Part shown: piece by piece, positions 33,961-43,082 of the stretch
Layout of the letters: every line of letters begins with the position of its first letter
Position numbering within the stretch: position 1 is the stretch's first letter
Assembly: GCF_052857255.1 (NCBI RefSeq)
Contig: NC_135505.1
Span: forward strand, 52,179,507-52,243,506
DNA length: 64,000 bases
Reading direction: 5' to 3'
Source: Amblyomma americanum
Lineage: Eukaryota > Arthropoda > Arachnida > Ixodida > Ixodidae
Made by a program: the position numbers and the translations under genes
The notes under the pieces: model-generated
The model's database searches: none
Told to the model about the DNA's origin: nothing
Seen by the model: the letters and a program-made list of their open reading frames with translations, nothing else

Positions 33961-34369
33961 TTTCGGAAACTGTCGAGACCGCCCACCACATTTCCTACGA
34001 TTTTCAAGGCCTTCGTCGGGCCTTATCTGAGAAAGTTCGTTGTCATCTCTGGTTAATGCGTCATGTTATACACTCGCATTTTTAGCGCAACCAGGACAGG
34101 AACACAAAAACAGAGAAAAACACGAGCGCTATATATATCATTGTGATCTTGAAACAAACGAACAATGTCAGTCGAATTTTTTACCAGGAAGGGGACACTT
34201 ATATCGAGGACATTAAAAACATTTAAAAGGACTTTACTAACACAGTGCTGCCACGTGCCGCATTCGTTCACAATGGTACGAAAGGAAGTATCCAGTTTGT
34301 GTGTCTTAACGCTAAAGAAATCATGCAACGCACCACTGTCACTAACAGTTACATCTCTAGCAAGCCTGT
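33960..34369 (-). mobile_element. Penelope-like fragment, minus arm (distal part)
   Basis: Minus-strand frame 34328-34053 reads 'FFSVKTHKLDTSFRTIVNE', 'GTWQHCVSKVL', 'ISVPFLVKNSTDIVRLFQDH', a typical Penelope segment before the catalytic RT blocks. Instead of continuing into RT, it runs into terminal-repeat-like DNA ('GCGCTCGTG...' to about 33960). Its upstream part lies at 41031-41280, beyond the gypsy insertion. Confidence 0.85.
34001..34032 (-). ncRNA. Second hammerhead-like motif (degenerate)
   Basis: On the minus strand: CAGATA, a stem AAGGCC/GGCCTT around a 7-nt loop, then GAAAATC. A typical hammerhead would read CTGATGA, stem, GAAA. Compared with it, one base is missing and one changed. 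The position in Penelope terminal-repeat-like DNA fits. Confidence 0.3.
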
Positions 34370-35198
34370 TGACACATACATTAAGGAACCTAAATTAAAT
34401 TTTTAAAGGAAAAAGGTGTGAAGAAGACGCGAATTAACTGAAGAATAAAGAAGAGGAAGAACTAGCATTCGGTGAGGTGGAGAAAGATGATTGGTGGAGA
34501 AGAGAAGACGACGGCAAGGCATACGTGGACTAACACCGAGGCTATAAAAAGGCGAGTGAGAGCGAGGCCCGGGGGGGAACAGCAGAGGAGCGGAGGCTCC
34601 GGCTGGTCAGGGACACGTTGGCTGGAAGAGAGGGACGCCGGCTACTGCTCCGGTGAGCTCACGTTCTACGACATCGCATCGTGGACTTCCTGCCGTGCCT
34701 GAGCCCGTTCCGGGAGTCAATAGAGGACGCTACCACCTGCTACGGCCAGGGGTGTCTCCAGCGCTGTTGCCACCCATCCGGGTGGTGCCCCCAAAGCCAA
34801 CAACACCGGCATCACCTCCACGGGCGCTTGGACCTAGAGCTTGCACGACGCAGCCAGTGACGCCAGCCCAAGCGCGTCGAACGCCGCCAGCGACGCCAGC
34901 CAAAGCACGGCGAACGCCGCCTTGACGCCGCCTACTGGATCCATACAACGCCGCAGCCACACCGAACCAACCGTGAGCACGAACGCCGACCGCTAATAGT
35001 AGAACACTAGTAGTAGACGCTAGTACCAGTGTGCCCGGGTCGTGTGTATTTATAATCTTTGTGTTTTGTGTTAGTTTTGTTAGTTTTGTGTTCTAGCGTG
35101 TGTGCCATGTAGGGTGTATTAAATGTCCGTTTGTGTGTGTACACCCGTCGCCTAGTCCATTCTTTCGGTCCGAGTGTTATCCGGAGAGATCCGTGACA
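34370..35198 (+). repeat. 5' LTR (829 bp)
   Basis: Begins TGACAC (the 3' copy has TGTCAC) and ends CCGTGACA, so the ends form the short inverted repeat TGTCAC/GTGACA. It aligns with the 3' LTR over its length with scattered substitutions. It contains a 36-bp segment only once that is doubled in the 3' LTR near 40.29 kb, plus a small extra GACGCC-type repeat. Confidence 0.95.
34541..34550 (+). promoter_or_regulatory. TATA box of the 5' LTR
   Basis: GCTATAAAAA lies about 170 bp into the LTR. The equivalent site in the 3' LTR reads GCTATAAAAG near 40386. It is a plausible RNA polymerase II start signal for the element's transcript. Confidence 0.6.
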
Positions 35199-36179
35199 AA
35201 GATAAGTCGCGAGCCTGTGCAAGGATACATTTCCTTTTTCTTTTTTCCTTTGTCTCGGATTTTTCCGATCTCTCGACGGCAGAAAGTATGGACTTGGCAA
35301 AAACCTTAGAGCTTGCGCTCAAGCTAGGGTTAAGCAAGGAAGAGACGATGCGTCTCCGTGACGAGGAGAAAGAAGAGGCAAATAGGCAGAGAGGAAAGGG
35401 GGCAAGCACGCGCAGACGCTCGCGAGGCACAAGAGCGAGAAGAGAAAAGAGCTCGCGAGGCAGAAGTGCGAGAAGCTTGAAGAGCCCGCGAGGCAGAAGA
35501 ACAGGAGAAAAGAAGGATAGAACTGGAGGAGTTTATTTTGTGGAAACAGGCGCATGTCGCGGGATATGAGGAGATCACGGACTATATCAGCGTTCCTTAG
35601 CGGGTACAGAATCTCATAGACCGGCCAGAGTTTGTCCAAGAAAGCTTTCGATGACAAGAGGAATGATTTGGATGCATGTCTGCAACGATTCGAGCGGATA
35701 GCTTTGGGGCAAGGCTACGAGCGCAGTGAATGGGCCACGACATTAAGAATCTGTTTAGTCGGAGACTCGCTGAATGTGTTCGGAAGGATGCCTGCTGCTG
35801 ATTCCAAAAGTCAAAAAGGCACTCCTCCAAAGATTCAGGCTTACGGCAGAGGATTTTCGTCAGAGATTTCGCACCGGGAAACCTGAGGATGCGGAAACCG
35901 CTAAGCAGTTTTCCTGCAGGCTGACCAACTATTTTGATAGGTGGCTTGATATGTCAAACACGGAAAAGAGTTTTGAAGGTGTGCGTGACAAGTTGCTCAC
36001 AGAATAATTTTAGCGTGTTGCAGCTCAAAGCTGGCGCTATTCCTGAGGAAAAGAAAGTTGTGTTCGTTGGAAGAGTTCGCCGACACTGCTGACCAATTCC
36101 TCGAGGCTCAAAGGCTGCGAAATTTGAGTAAGGCAAAGGAGGAAACCCAAAAGACCTTAGAGACAGATGCGGCCAAGCC

Positions 36180-36319
36180 AAGAGCATAATAATAATAATA
36201 ATAATTGGTTTTGTGGGGAAAGGAAATGGCGCAGTATCTGTCTCATATATCGTTGGACACCTGAACCGCGCCGTAAGGGAAGGGTAAAGGAGGGAGTCGA
36301 AGAAGAAAGGAAGAGCATA
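36180..36319 (-). repeat. 9-bp target-site duplication of SINE in gag
   Basis: AAGAGCATA at 36180-36188 and 36311-36319 flank the SINE fragment exactly. Confidence 0.88.
36189..36310 (-). mobile_element. 5'-truncated SINE (Ruka-type long tail) in gag
   Basis: Only the 3' ~120 bp of the SINE is present, ending on the element's sense strand in a (TTA)n tail (complement (AAT)n at 36189-36206). It matches the 3' part of the SINE at 31028-31333 closely. 5' truncation with a tail and target duplication indicates LINE-type target-primed insertion. Confidence 0.92.
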
Positions 36320-36581
36320 TGACAGTGCATCTAAGACGCCAGTAAGGTGTTTTCTCTGCGGCAAGGTGGGACACCGTGCAGCTGACTGTCAGACTAGTGG
36401 TGCTGCCCAAAAAACACAGGTTGTGTGTCAAGGTTGTAAGAGGAGGGGTCATACTCTGTGTGAGTGCCGATACAGAACGCAGGCCCGAGCTGCATGTGTT
36501 GTCGACTCGAGGGTAGAACTTGTCACACCAACCGAAGTTCTGCAGCTGAAAGGAAAGCAAACGCCGCTGGAAAATTAGGCA

Positions 36582-36923
36582 GTGAGTGGAACACCCAAAT
36601 CGAAAGCAGCAATGACAGTGGTGGTTGGACCAATAGGGGACCGTCCTATATTGTTGCTTAGAGACAGCGGAGCCAACACAGTCTTGGTTCGGAGAAGCCT
36701 GGCGAAGGACGAGGATCTTACAGGGGAAGCGCCGGCCGTCACTCTTGTAGACAGCACAGTGAGGTACCTTCCTGAAGCAAGGATTCTAGTGTCCACGCCA
36801 TATTATACTGGAGAGGTAGTGGCAAAATGCGCAGCCACCCCTATACGATCTCATCTTGGAAAACATTACGGGTGTAAGAAGTGTCGAAGACCTCGATCCC
36901 GAGTGGAGGATGCTCGACGCTGA
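36582..36923 (+). pseudogene. Aspartic protease domain
   Basis: The frame reads 'RPILLLRDSGANTVLVRR', with the active-site DSGA at about 36663 (retroviral-type proteases have D-T/S-G-A). Downstream 'VRYLPEARILVSTPYYTGEV' fits the protease flap/second-half region. The frame opens after the nucleocapsid. A frameshift near 36.86 kb leads into the integrase-bearing frame. The enzyme would cut the gag-pol polyprotein. Confidence 0.8.
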
Positions 36924-38097
36924 AGAACGTTCAAAGGAGGAAATGCCCGCGACAGCTCAGACGGGTGCAATCAGTTTCTCCTCGGCAGTAGAGACAAGAA
37001 CTCAAGCGACAGCCCGAGCAACGCAGCGTCCGCTCTCTACTCCTGTTACGATGTGCCTGAGCGTAACACCGGGCGAAATTGCAATTAGGAAAAAAGAAGA
37101 CCCGAGCCTGAAGACCTGTTTTGAAAGAGTCGGGGAAAAAGTGAAAAGAAAGAAGAGTCGCACGTCCTTCGAATATCAATTGGTAAATGGTCTTTTGCAC
37201 ACGGAATGCATATTTAGTTCAGGAAGGCGGGTCCAACAGCTGGGGTTACCAAGAGATATGCGAGAGACCGTGCTACGCTTAGGACATGACGCAATTATGG
37301 CCAGACACCAGGGTGTTCAAAAAACGGTGTCTAGGATCACCAAGTTTGTTTTGGCCGGGTGTTCAGAGTGACGTTAAGCGCTTTGTTCGCTCATGTGATG
37401 TGTGCCAGTGCACAGTTCCGAAGGGAAGAGTTGACCCCGTACCTCTGGGCAAGATGCCAGCCATCGACCTACCGTTTCAGCGAGTTGCTATTGATATTGT
37501 GGGGCCAATCTCTCCAGTATACGCCAAAGACGATATGTGCTTACTCTAGTTGACGTGGCCACTCGTTATACTGACCCTATTCCACTGAGAGCTATTGACA
37601 GTATCGAAGTGGCGGAGGTTCTTGTGGAAATGTTTTCGCGTTATGGGTTCCCGAGGGACGTTTTGAGTGACCGGGGCTCGAACTTCACATCGGAACTAAT
37701 GAAGGAGGTTAACCGCCTTTTGTCAGTAAGGCAGTTACTGACGACGCCTTACCACCCCATTTGTAATGGGCTTGTAGAGCGGTTCAACAGCACTCTCAAA
37801 AATATGATCAAGAAAATGTGCCAGGAGAGACCTACTGATTGGGATAGATATCTCCCAGCTCTTCTGTTCGCTTACCGCGAAGTACCGCAAACGAGTCTTG
37901 GTTTCTCGCCCTTCGAGATGTTGTATGAGAGAACCGTTAGAGGTCCACTTACTGTACTCAAAGAGCTGTGCGCTAATAAGGAGATTGCATCAGATCTCAA
38001 GACAACTTACACATACGTTCTTGAGTTGCGGGACAAGTTGGAAGAAACTTGCAGGCTTGCGTCATCAAGGCATGGAAAGGGCGCGCGAACGCTCTAA
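36856..38097 (+). pseudogene. Integrase: HHCC zinc domain and DD35E core
   Basis: After a linker, 'FEYQLVNGLLHTECIF' and 'LGHDAIMARHQGVQKTV' give the two zinc histidines (H-x4-H spaced), and 'FVRSCDVCQCTVPKGR' the CX2C pair. The core has 'RVAIDIVGPISP' (first Asp, about 37490), 'VLSDRGSNF' (second Asp, about 37669) and 'NGLVERFNSTLK' (Glu), with exactly 35 residues between the second Asp and the Glu. The core is open from 37537 to 38097. Frameshifts occur near 37350 and 37545. Integrase joins element cDNA to the host chromosome. It sits upstream of RT. Confidence 0.95.
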
Positions 38098-38430
38098 GGG
38101 CTACTATGACAAGAAAGCCACTCACAGGAATTTGAATCCGGGCGACAAGGTTCTCGTCTTGCTACCCACGGATCATAAGTTACTGATGCAGTAAAAGGGC
38201 CCTTACCTTGAGACGCAGAAGAAAAATGACATGGGTTATGTGTTACTGATAAATAACACCAAGAATGTGTTCCATGCAAGCAAGTTGAAAAAGTACGAAG
38301 AAAGAGTTCCCGTACAGTGCGCCCCAAGGCAGCATGCTCGGTAGTAGCCGAGGAGACATATGATGTTGTCGAGATGCCCACATGCAGTAGGAAGAAAACT
38401 GTAGGTTGGGATAAGGTGTTAATTAACCCC
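38097..38430 (+). pseudogene. Integrase C-terminal region and integrase-RT linker
   Basis: The frame continues after a shift with 'GYYDKKATHRNLNPGDKVLV', matching the GPY/F-type C-terminal region that follows gypsy integrase cores ('NPGDxVLVLLPT'). 'FHASKLKKYEERV' then appears in another frame, the usual end of that module. It shows that the integrase is complete and directly precedes RT. Confidence 0.8.
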
Positions 38431-39330
38431 AATTGGAATGAAGACCGAAGTTCACAGATAAAGGCCCTACTCCAAAGCAAAGAGGATGTGTTTTCAGATG
38501 TGCCGGGCAAAACGGATGTCATACGTTGCAGACTAGATCACTCTACAGATAGACCAATCAACGCGAAGCAATACCCACTACCTTTAGCAGTTCAATAATT
38601 AATAGAAAAGGAAGTGCGGGATATGTTGGAGCTTGGTCTGATTGAGAGGTCGTGGTCAGCATACAATGCGCCTCCCTTGGTTGTCAAAAAAACCTGATGG
38701 TACTAACCGACTCTGTGTAGATTTTCGTCGGCTAAATGGCATCGTAGTACCCGATGCAAAACCCATACCAAGAGCAGACGTGGTGTTCGCTAAGGTGGCT
38801 CACAAAAGGTTTTTTCTAAATTTGACTTAGCTAAAGGGTATTCGCAAATACCAATGGAAGATTCTTCTAAAAAAAAAAGACTGCCTTTTCGTGGTCGGCG
38901 GGTTTATTCTAATTTAAATTCAAGCCTTTTGGTTTGAAGACAGCATCTGCAATATTTACGAAGCTGATGAGGAAGGTTTTGGATGGGCTCCAAAATGTAG
39001 AACACTATATTGATGACATCCTGGTGGCAACAGATACGGGGGAAGTGCATGTTTTACATTGGACAAACTATTTTATACACTTCAGCAAGCCAGGTTCACC
39101 ATAAAACCGGCGAAATGTGAGGTGGGCTTTGACGCCATTTCTTTTCTCGGACACAAGCTGGGGATGGGCCGCATCGCGACGAAAGGCGACAGCTTGGATA
39201 AAATACAGCAGGCCCAGACACCGACGACCAAGAAGGAGGTACAGTCGCTCCTCGGGTAAACGGGATACTACAGGGACTTTATTCCCGATTATGGCCACGT
39301 AGCAGAACCGCTTGTCGAACTCACTAAGAA
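38430..39330 (+). pseudogene. Reverse transcriptase with YIDD
   Basis: Blocks in order: 'KTDVIRCRLDHSTDRPINA' (lead-in), 'MLELGLIERSWSAYNAP', 'PLVVKKPDGTNRLCVDFRRL', 'DLAKGYSQIPMEDSS' (across a break), 'FGLKTASAIFTKLMRKVL', catalytic YIDD at 39006-39017 in 'HYIDDILVATDTG', and 'FLGHKLGMGRIATKGD'. These are Ty3/gypsy signatures. At least five frame breaks or stops are present, including a stop at about 38597 and one at 38828. Confidence 0.9.
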
Positions 39331-39394
39331 GAGGGCAAGCAATAAGCTGAATTGGACAGCTGAACAAGAAAATTCATTCGTGATGTTAAAAGGG

Positions 39395-39808
39395 TGTATG
39401 CAAAAACCGCCCGTTCTGTTTGCTCTGAATATGGATAAAGAGTTTGTGCTTCACACTGATGCATCAGATCGAGCTTTAGGAGCCGTACTCTTGCAAAAAG
39501 AGAATCGCGTGCTACATCAGGTGTTTTTTGCAAGCAAGAGATTAACGGCTAGTGAACGCAACTACTCCAATGTTGAAAAGGAATATTTGGTGGTGGTGTG
39601 AGCGCTAAAGAAATTCCACATTTATCTTTACGGGAGACATTTCAGGATTCAAACAGATCATCAGTCGCTTGAATACTTAACCAAGGCCAAAATGAACCAT
39701 AGCAAAGTTATGAGATGGAGTTTGGCCTTGCAAGAATACTCATTTCAGGTGGAATATATTAAAGGCAGAGATAACGTTGGAGCGGGCTTCATAAGTAGAG
39801 CCAACTGA
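39395..39808 (+). pseudogene. RNase H domain
   Basis: 'FVLHTDASDRALGAVLLQ' contains the first catalytic Asp. 'RNYSNVEKEYLVVV' has the catalytic Glu and is followed by a single stop (about 39600). 'RIQTDHQSLEYL' has the third catalytic Asp. The ending 'GRDNVGAGFISRAN' then a stop matches the usual pol terminus in elements lacking a downstream integrase. RNase H removes template RNA. Confidence 0.9.
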
Positions 39809-39809
39809 A

Positions 39810-40157
39810 CAGTTCTAGGTATTTGTGGGGTGTATCTTGTTATTGTTGTTGTGTTAATATATCTCTGAGATTTATCTTCTTGTTGTTGTTGTTGTTGTTG
39901 TGATCATATAAGGGAGTGTGTTGTGGACACGAACATATTTATCAAGGACTCTGTACGGACAGCGGCAGTGGTGTGTTAGTGTTCTTAGTGTTCTTAACAC
40001 GCAATTTGGTGTGCTGTGTTCGTGGTGTGCGTTTGGTGTGTGCTGGACTTCTGCGGTGTTTTGTGTGCTGGCTCCGGAATCGCCACAGAAGATATTTAGT
40101 TGGCTGTATGGCTTGAAGATGAGTATGACGGGAGCAGTTTTTCATAAAAAAACTCTT
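39810..40157 (+). other. Non-coding 3' internal region of gypsy element
   Basis: Contains a short (GTT)n run near 39880-39902 and no envelope-like frame. Confidence 0.6.
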
Positions 40158-40167
40158 GAGAGAGGGG
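40158..40167 (+). other. Polypurine tract before 3' LTR
   Basis: GAGAGAGGGG, five bases short of the LTR start TGTCAC. It would prime plus-strand DNA synthesis. Confidence 0.7.
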
Positions 40168-40171
40168 TCCT

Positions 40172-41030
40172 TGTCACATATATTAAGGAGCCTAAATTAA
40201 ATTTTAAAGGAAAAAGGTGTGAAGAAGACGACGCGAAGTAACCGAAGAATAAAGAAGAGGAAGAAGAAGGATTCGGTGAGGTGGAGGGAGATGATTGGTG
40301 GAGAAGCATTCGGTGAGGTGGAGAGAGATGACTGGTGTAGAAGAGAAGAAGACGACGACAAGGCATACGTGGACTAACACCGAGGCTATAAAAGGGCAAG
40401 TGAGAGTGAGGCCCGAGGGGGAACAGCAGAGAAGCGGAGGCTCTGGCAGGTCAGGTACACATCGGCTGGACGAGACCGACGCCCGCTACTGCTGCGGTGA
40501 GCTCGCGTTCTACGACATCGCATCGTGGACTTCCTGCCGTGCCTGAGCCCGTTCCGGGGAGTCAACAGAGGACGCTACCACCTGCTACGGCCAGGGGTGT
40601 CTCGAGCGCTGTTGCCACCCATCCGGGTGGTGCCCCCAAAGACAACAACACCGGCATCACCTCCATGGGTGCTTGGACCTGGAGCTTGTACGACGCAGCC
40701 AGCGACGCCAGCCCAAGCACGGCGAACGCCGCCAGCGATGCCAGCCCAAGCACGGCGAACGCCGCCTACTGGATCCATACAACGCCGCAGCCACACCGAA
40801 CCAACCGTGAGCACGACCGCAGACCGCTAATAGTAAAACACTAGTAGTAGACGCTAGTAGCAGTGGGCCCGGGTCGTGTGTATTATAGTCTTTGTGTTTT
40901 GTGTTAGTTTTGTTAGTTTTGTGTTCTAGTGTGTGTCCACGTAGGGTGTATTAAATGTGTGTTTGTGTGGGTACACCCGTTGCCTAGTCCATTCTTTCGG
41001 TTCGAGTGTTATCCGGAAAGATCCGTGACA
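40172..41030 (+). repeat. 3' LTR (859 bp)
   Basis: Begins TGTCACATAT and ends ATCCGTGACA. It carries an additional partial duplication ('GCATTCGGTGAGGTGGAG' occurs again within 50 bp, about 40270-40325) relative to the 5' LTR, and lacks a few short segments of it. Confidence 0.95.
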
Positions 41031-41280
41031 CCTGTGAAGATCTAAACTCTTGCAAAGGTCGACTGCATTAGTCTTAATTCTAGTTTGCCTCTTCTTTACA
41101 TGAATGAAGTTCTTGTTAACGGCAATTTTAGCTTCTCGTTGTTCATGGACCTTGGCAAGGCAACAAAGCCTCTCGTCTCATCTGACTGCAAAAGACAGAG
41201 GTGATTATGCATAAAGAACTTCCCTACCTTCTGTAAACAATCCTCAACACCATTAGGGCCAGTCTCTTTTACACTCTTGG
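41031..41280 (-). mobile_element. Penelope-like fragment, minus arm (proximal part)
   Basis: This continues the 33960-34369 fragment on the other side of the gypsy element. Its reverse complement matches the plus-strand copy at 41350-41600 through shared blocks such as 'GAGGATTGTTTACAGAAGGT' and 'GGCTTTGTTGCCTTGCC'. Confidence 0.88.
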
Positions 41281-41344
41281 CAAGGCAGTCTAGACCTTCG
41301 AAGATACACCGTCCCTAGTCTTCCTGGGGAGACTGGTCTTCCTG

Positions 41345-41960
41345 ATGAGAATGTAAAAGAGAATGCACCTAATCATTTTGAGGATTGTTTACAGAAGGTG
41401 GTGTAATTCTTCAAGAAAATGACCTTTTTCTTTTGCAGGTAGATAAGATGGGAGGCTTTGTTGCCTTGCCTACGTCCATGTACAATGAAAAGCTACATTG
41501 GCCGTTAACAAGAACTTCACTCGTGTGAAAAAAGGGCAAACTAGATTTAAGACTAAAGCAGTATCTTTGCAAGAGCTTATATATTCAGAAGCTTGCAAGA
41601 GATATAAATGTCGGTGAATGTAGCGCGTTGTATGTTTTTTTTTTCAACGTTAAGACACATAAACTCGGTACTCCCCTTCGTACCATTGTGAACGAAGGTG
41701 GCACGTGGAAGCACTGGGTTAGTACTTTCTTTTAAAAGTTTTGATGTCCTCGATATAAGTGACCGCTTCCCAGTAAATAATTCGACTGACATTATTCGTT
41801 TTTTTCAAGATCACAGTGATATAAATGGCGCTCGTCTTTGTCGCTGTTCTTTGTGTTCCAGTCACGGTTGCGCTAAAAGTATGTGTAATTTGTCACAAAT
41901 CGAACTAGCCCAAAATTCAACTCTTTTAATGCGACTGAGAGCGAAGGAAATTGACCCTCC
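41345..41960 (+). mobile_element. Penelope-like fragment, plus arm
   Basis: Plus-strand reading contains 'GGFVALPTSMYNEKL', 'FFNVKTHKLGTPLRTIVNE', 'GGTWKHWVST' and 'ISDRFPVNNSTDIIRFFQDH', the same region as the minus arm. It then runs into the same terminal-repeat-like DNA ('GGCGCTCGTC', 'GTTGCGCTAAAA'). It lies head to head with the minus arm around a centre at 41.28-41.35 kb. Frames are broken. Confidence 0.88.
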
Positions 41961-43080
41961 ACGAACGTCGAGTGCCACGGCTGTTAGATGCCGCATTGTT
42001 ATTTATACCATGGCGGCGTAAGCATACCTAGATAATTATACTTTATAGGAATACAGCGTGGTTCAGGTGTCCGCCGAGATGTGATACAGATAGTGTGCCA
42101 TTTGCTTTCGCCAGCAATCAATTTAAGAACCGCTCAACTGTCTTCCCGCTAAACATTTTGTCATCATAAATAATCGACAAGAACATCGCCCCTATATTTT
42201 CAAAGGTACAAACGGCCCGAGATCATTTTCATGGGTTACACAAAGCCGTTGGTATTGCCTATTGTGGGAAAGAAGGGCTGTTTTTTTTGCTGCACAAGTG
42301 TCCTTGAGTTCATCATGAGTATGTTTTGGCCAGCCGACATGGCTTCTTGCGTAAGCAGAATGGCACCAATCCAAGAAAATAAAAAGAAATAATTTGTACT
42401 TACCAGAGCCTAAGAGTAGAAAAATTCCCTCGACATGTTTTAAATATCTTTAAACGCTTTATCGGTGCTCGCGCGATTGGATATAACCGTTGTAAGCGCC
42501 TGCAAGATGTAACGAACCAAACTGTAAGCCTCAATTTGATCAGTGATGTGCAGAAACTAATATTCATCACTCCATATCTTTGCGTATAGTTTCCCCATCT
42601 GTTTGACTTACGTCTCGGCTAGCTTATATATGTAAATAAACTTGTTTTCTGATGACTAAGGTTTGATATTGCAAGTCAGCGAGTGGGAAGCCCTCGGGGA
42701 TGTAAGAAGCTAGGCTATGAGTACAATAAAGGTTTGATGCTTGCAGTAAAACTTGCAAAGCCTTACAACGCATGGATGCTGCGATCGCCAAATGAAAGAA
42801 GTACAGGCCGAAGTTTTCAAGGCACTGCAAAAATCAGTACTGCAATTTTGAATGCAATGGTTCAAATGTTTTATTTACGATCAAATCCTTCATTGGAGAT
42901 TGCCCACTATCTACAACCTTTTTCCATAAAGTTTCGAGACTGATTTATTTTCATATCTAGAAAAGGTTCCCAAAAACAAATGTTGGTCCGTATGTGTAGG
43001 GCCATCTTTTCGGGCTCACCCGAGTTATTTTTTTAATTCCTATGGCAGCCACTACACGGTACTACATGTAGAACAATACG
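41960..43080. other. Non-coding, nothing recognised
   Basis: No domain-bearing frame was seen. It may include the mariner 5' end, but no terminal inverted repeat could be recognised because the 3' end is missing. Confidence 0.4.
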
Positions 43081-43082
43081 TT

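Larger units (their letters stand above)
35288..36575 (+). pseudogene. gag polyprotein, broken by SINE and frameshifts
   Basis: Start at the ATG at 35288, about 90 bp after the LTR. The N-terminal ~90 residues are highly charged (Arg/Glu/Lys). A capsid-like segment follows in a new frame: 'DLDACLQRFERIALGQGYE', 'WATTLRICLVGDSLNVFGR', then 'LLQRFRLTAEDFRQRFR' and 'FSCRLTNYFDRWLDMS' in another frame. After the SINE (36189-36310), the nucleocapsid has a perfect CX2CX4HX4C knuckle, 'CFLCGKVGHRAADC' (about 36352), and a second Cys/His cluster 'CQGCKRRGHTLCEC'. Gag would form the particle and bind element RNA. At least three breaks are present. Confidence 0.88.
34370..41030 (+). mobile_element. Full-length Ty3/gypsy element, integrase before RT (Gmr1-like)
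   Basis: This 6.66-kb element has two LTRs, a 5-bp target duplication, a purine tract before the 3' LTR, and internal genes in the order gag, protease, integrase, RT, RNase H. Standard Ty3/gypsy elements place integrase last. The Ty1/copia-like order with gypsy-type domains is the hallmark of Gmr1-like elements. A 122-bp SINE sits in gag. Stops and shifts in gag, protease-integrase and RT make it non-functional. No envelope-like frame follows RNase H. The LTRs differ by a few percent plus small indels, so the insertion is not very old. Confidence 0.93.
34365..41035. repeat. 5-bp target-site duplication CCTGT of gypsy element
   Basis: CCTGT lies at 34365-34369 just before the 5' LTR and at 41031-41035 just after the 3' LTR. 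The plus-strand Penelope copy at 41.5-41.6 kb lacks any insertion at the equivalent place, which supports a single insertion event. Confidence 0.92.

Noticed and set aside
34653..34925. Pro/Thr/Arg-rich frame in the gypsy LTR
   Set aside because: It lies wholly within the LTR and recurs with a different frame structure in the other LTR; not a gene.
39918..40241. Possible envelope gene after RNase H
   Set aside because: Cys/Val-rich short frames over a GT-rich region, no signal peptide, fusion or transmembrane pattern, and it runs into the LTR.
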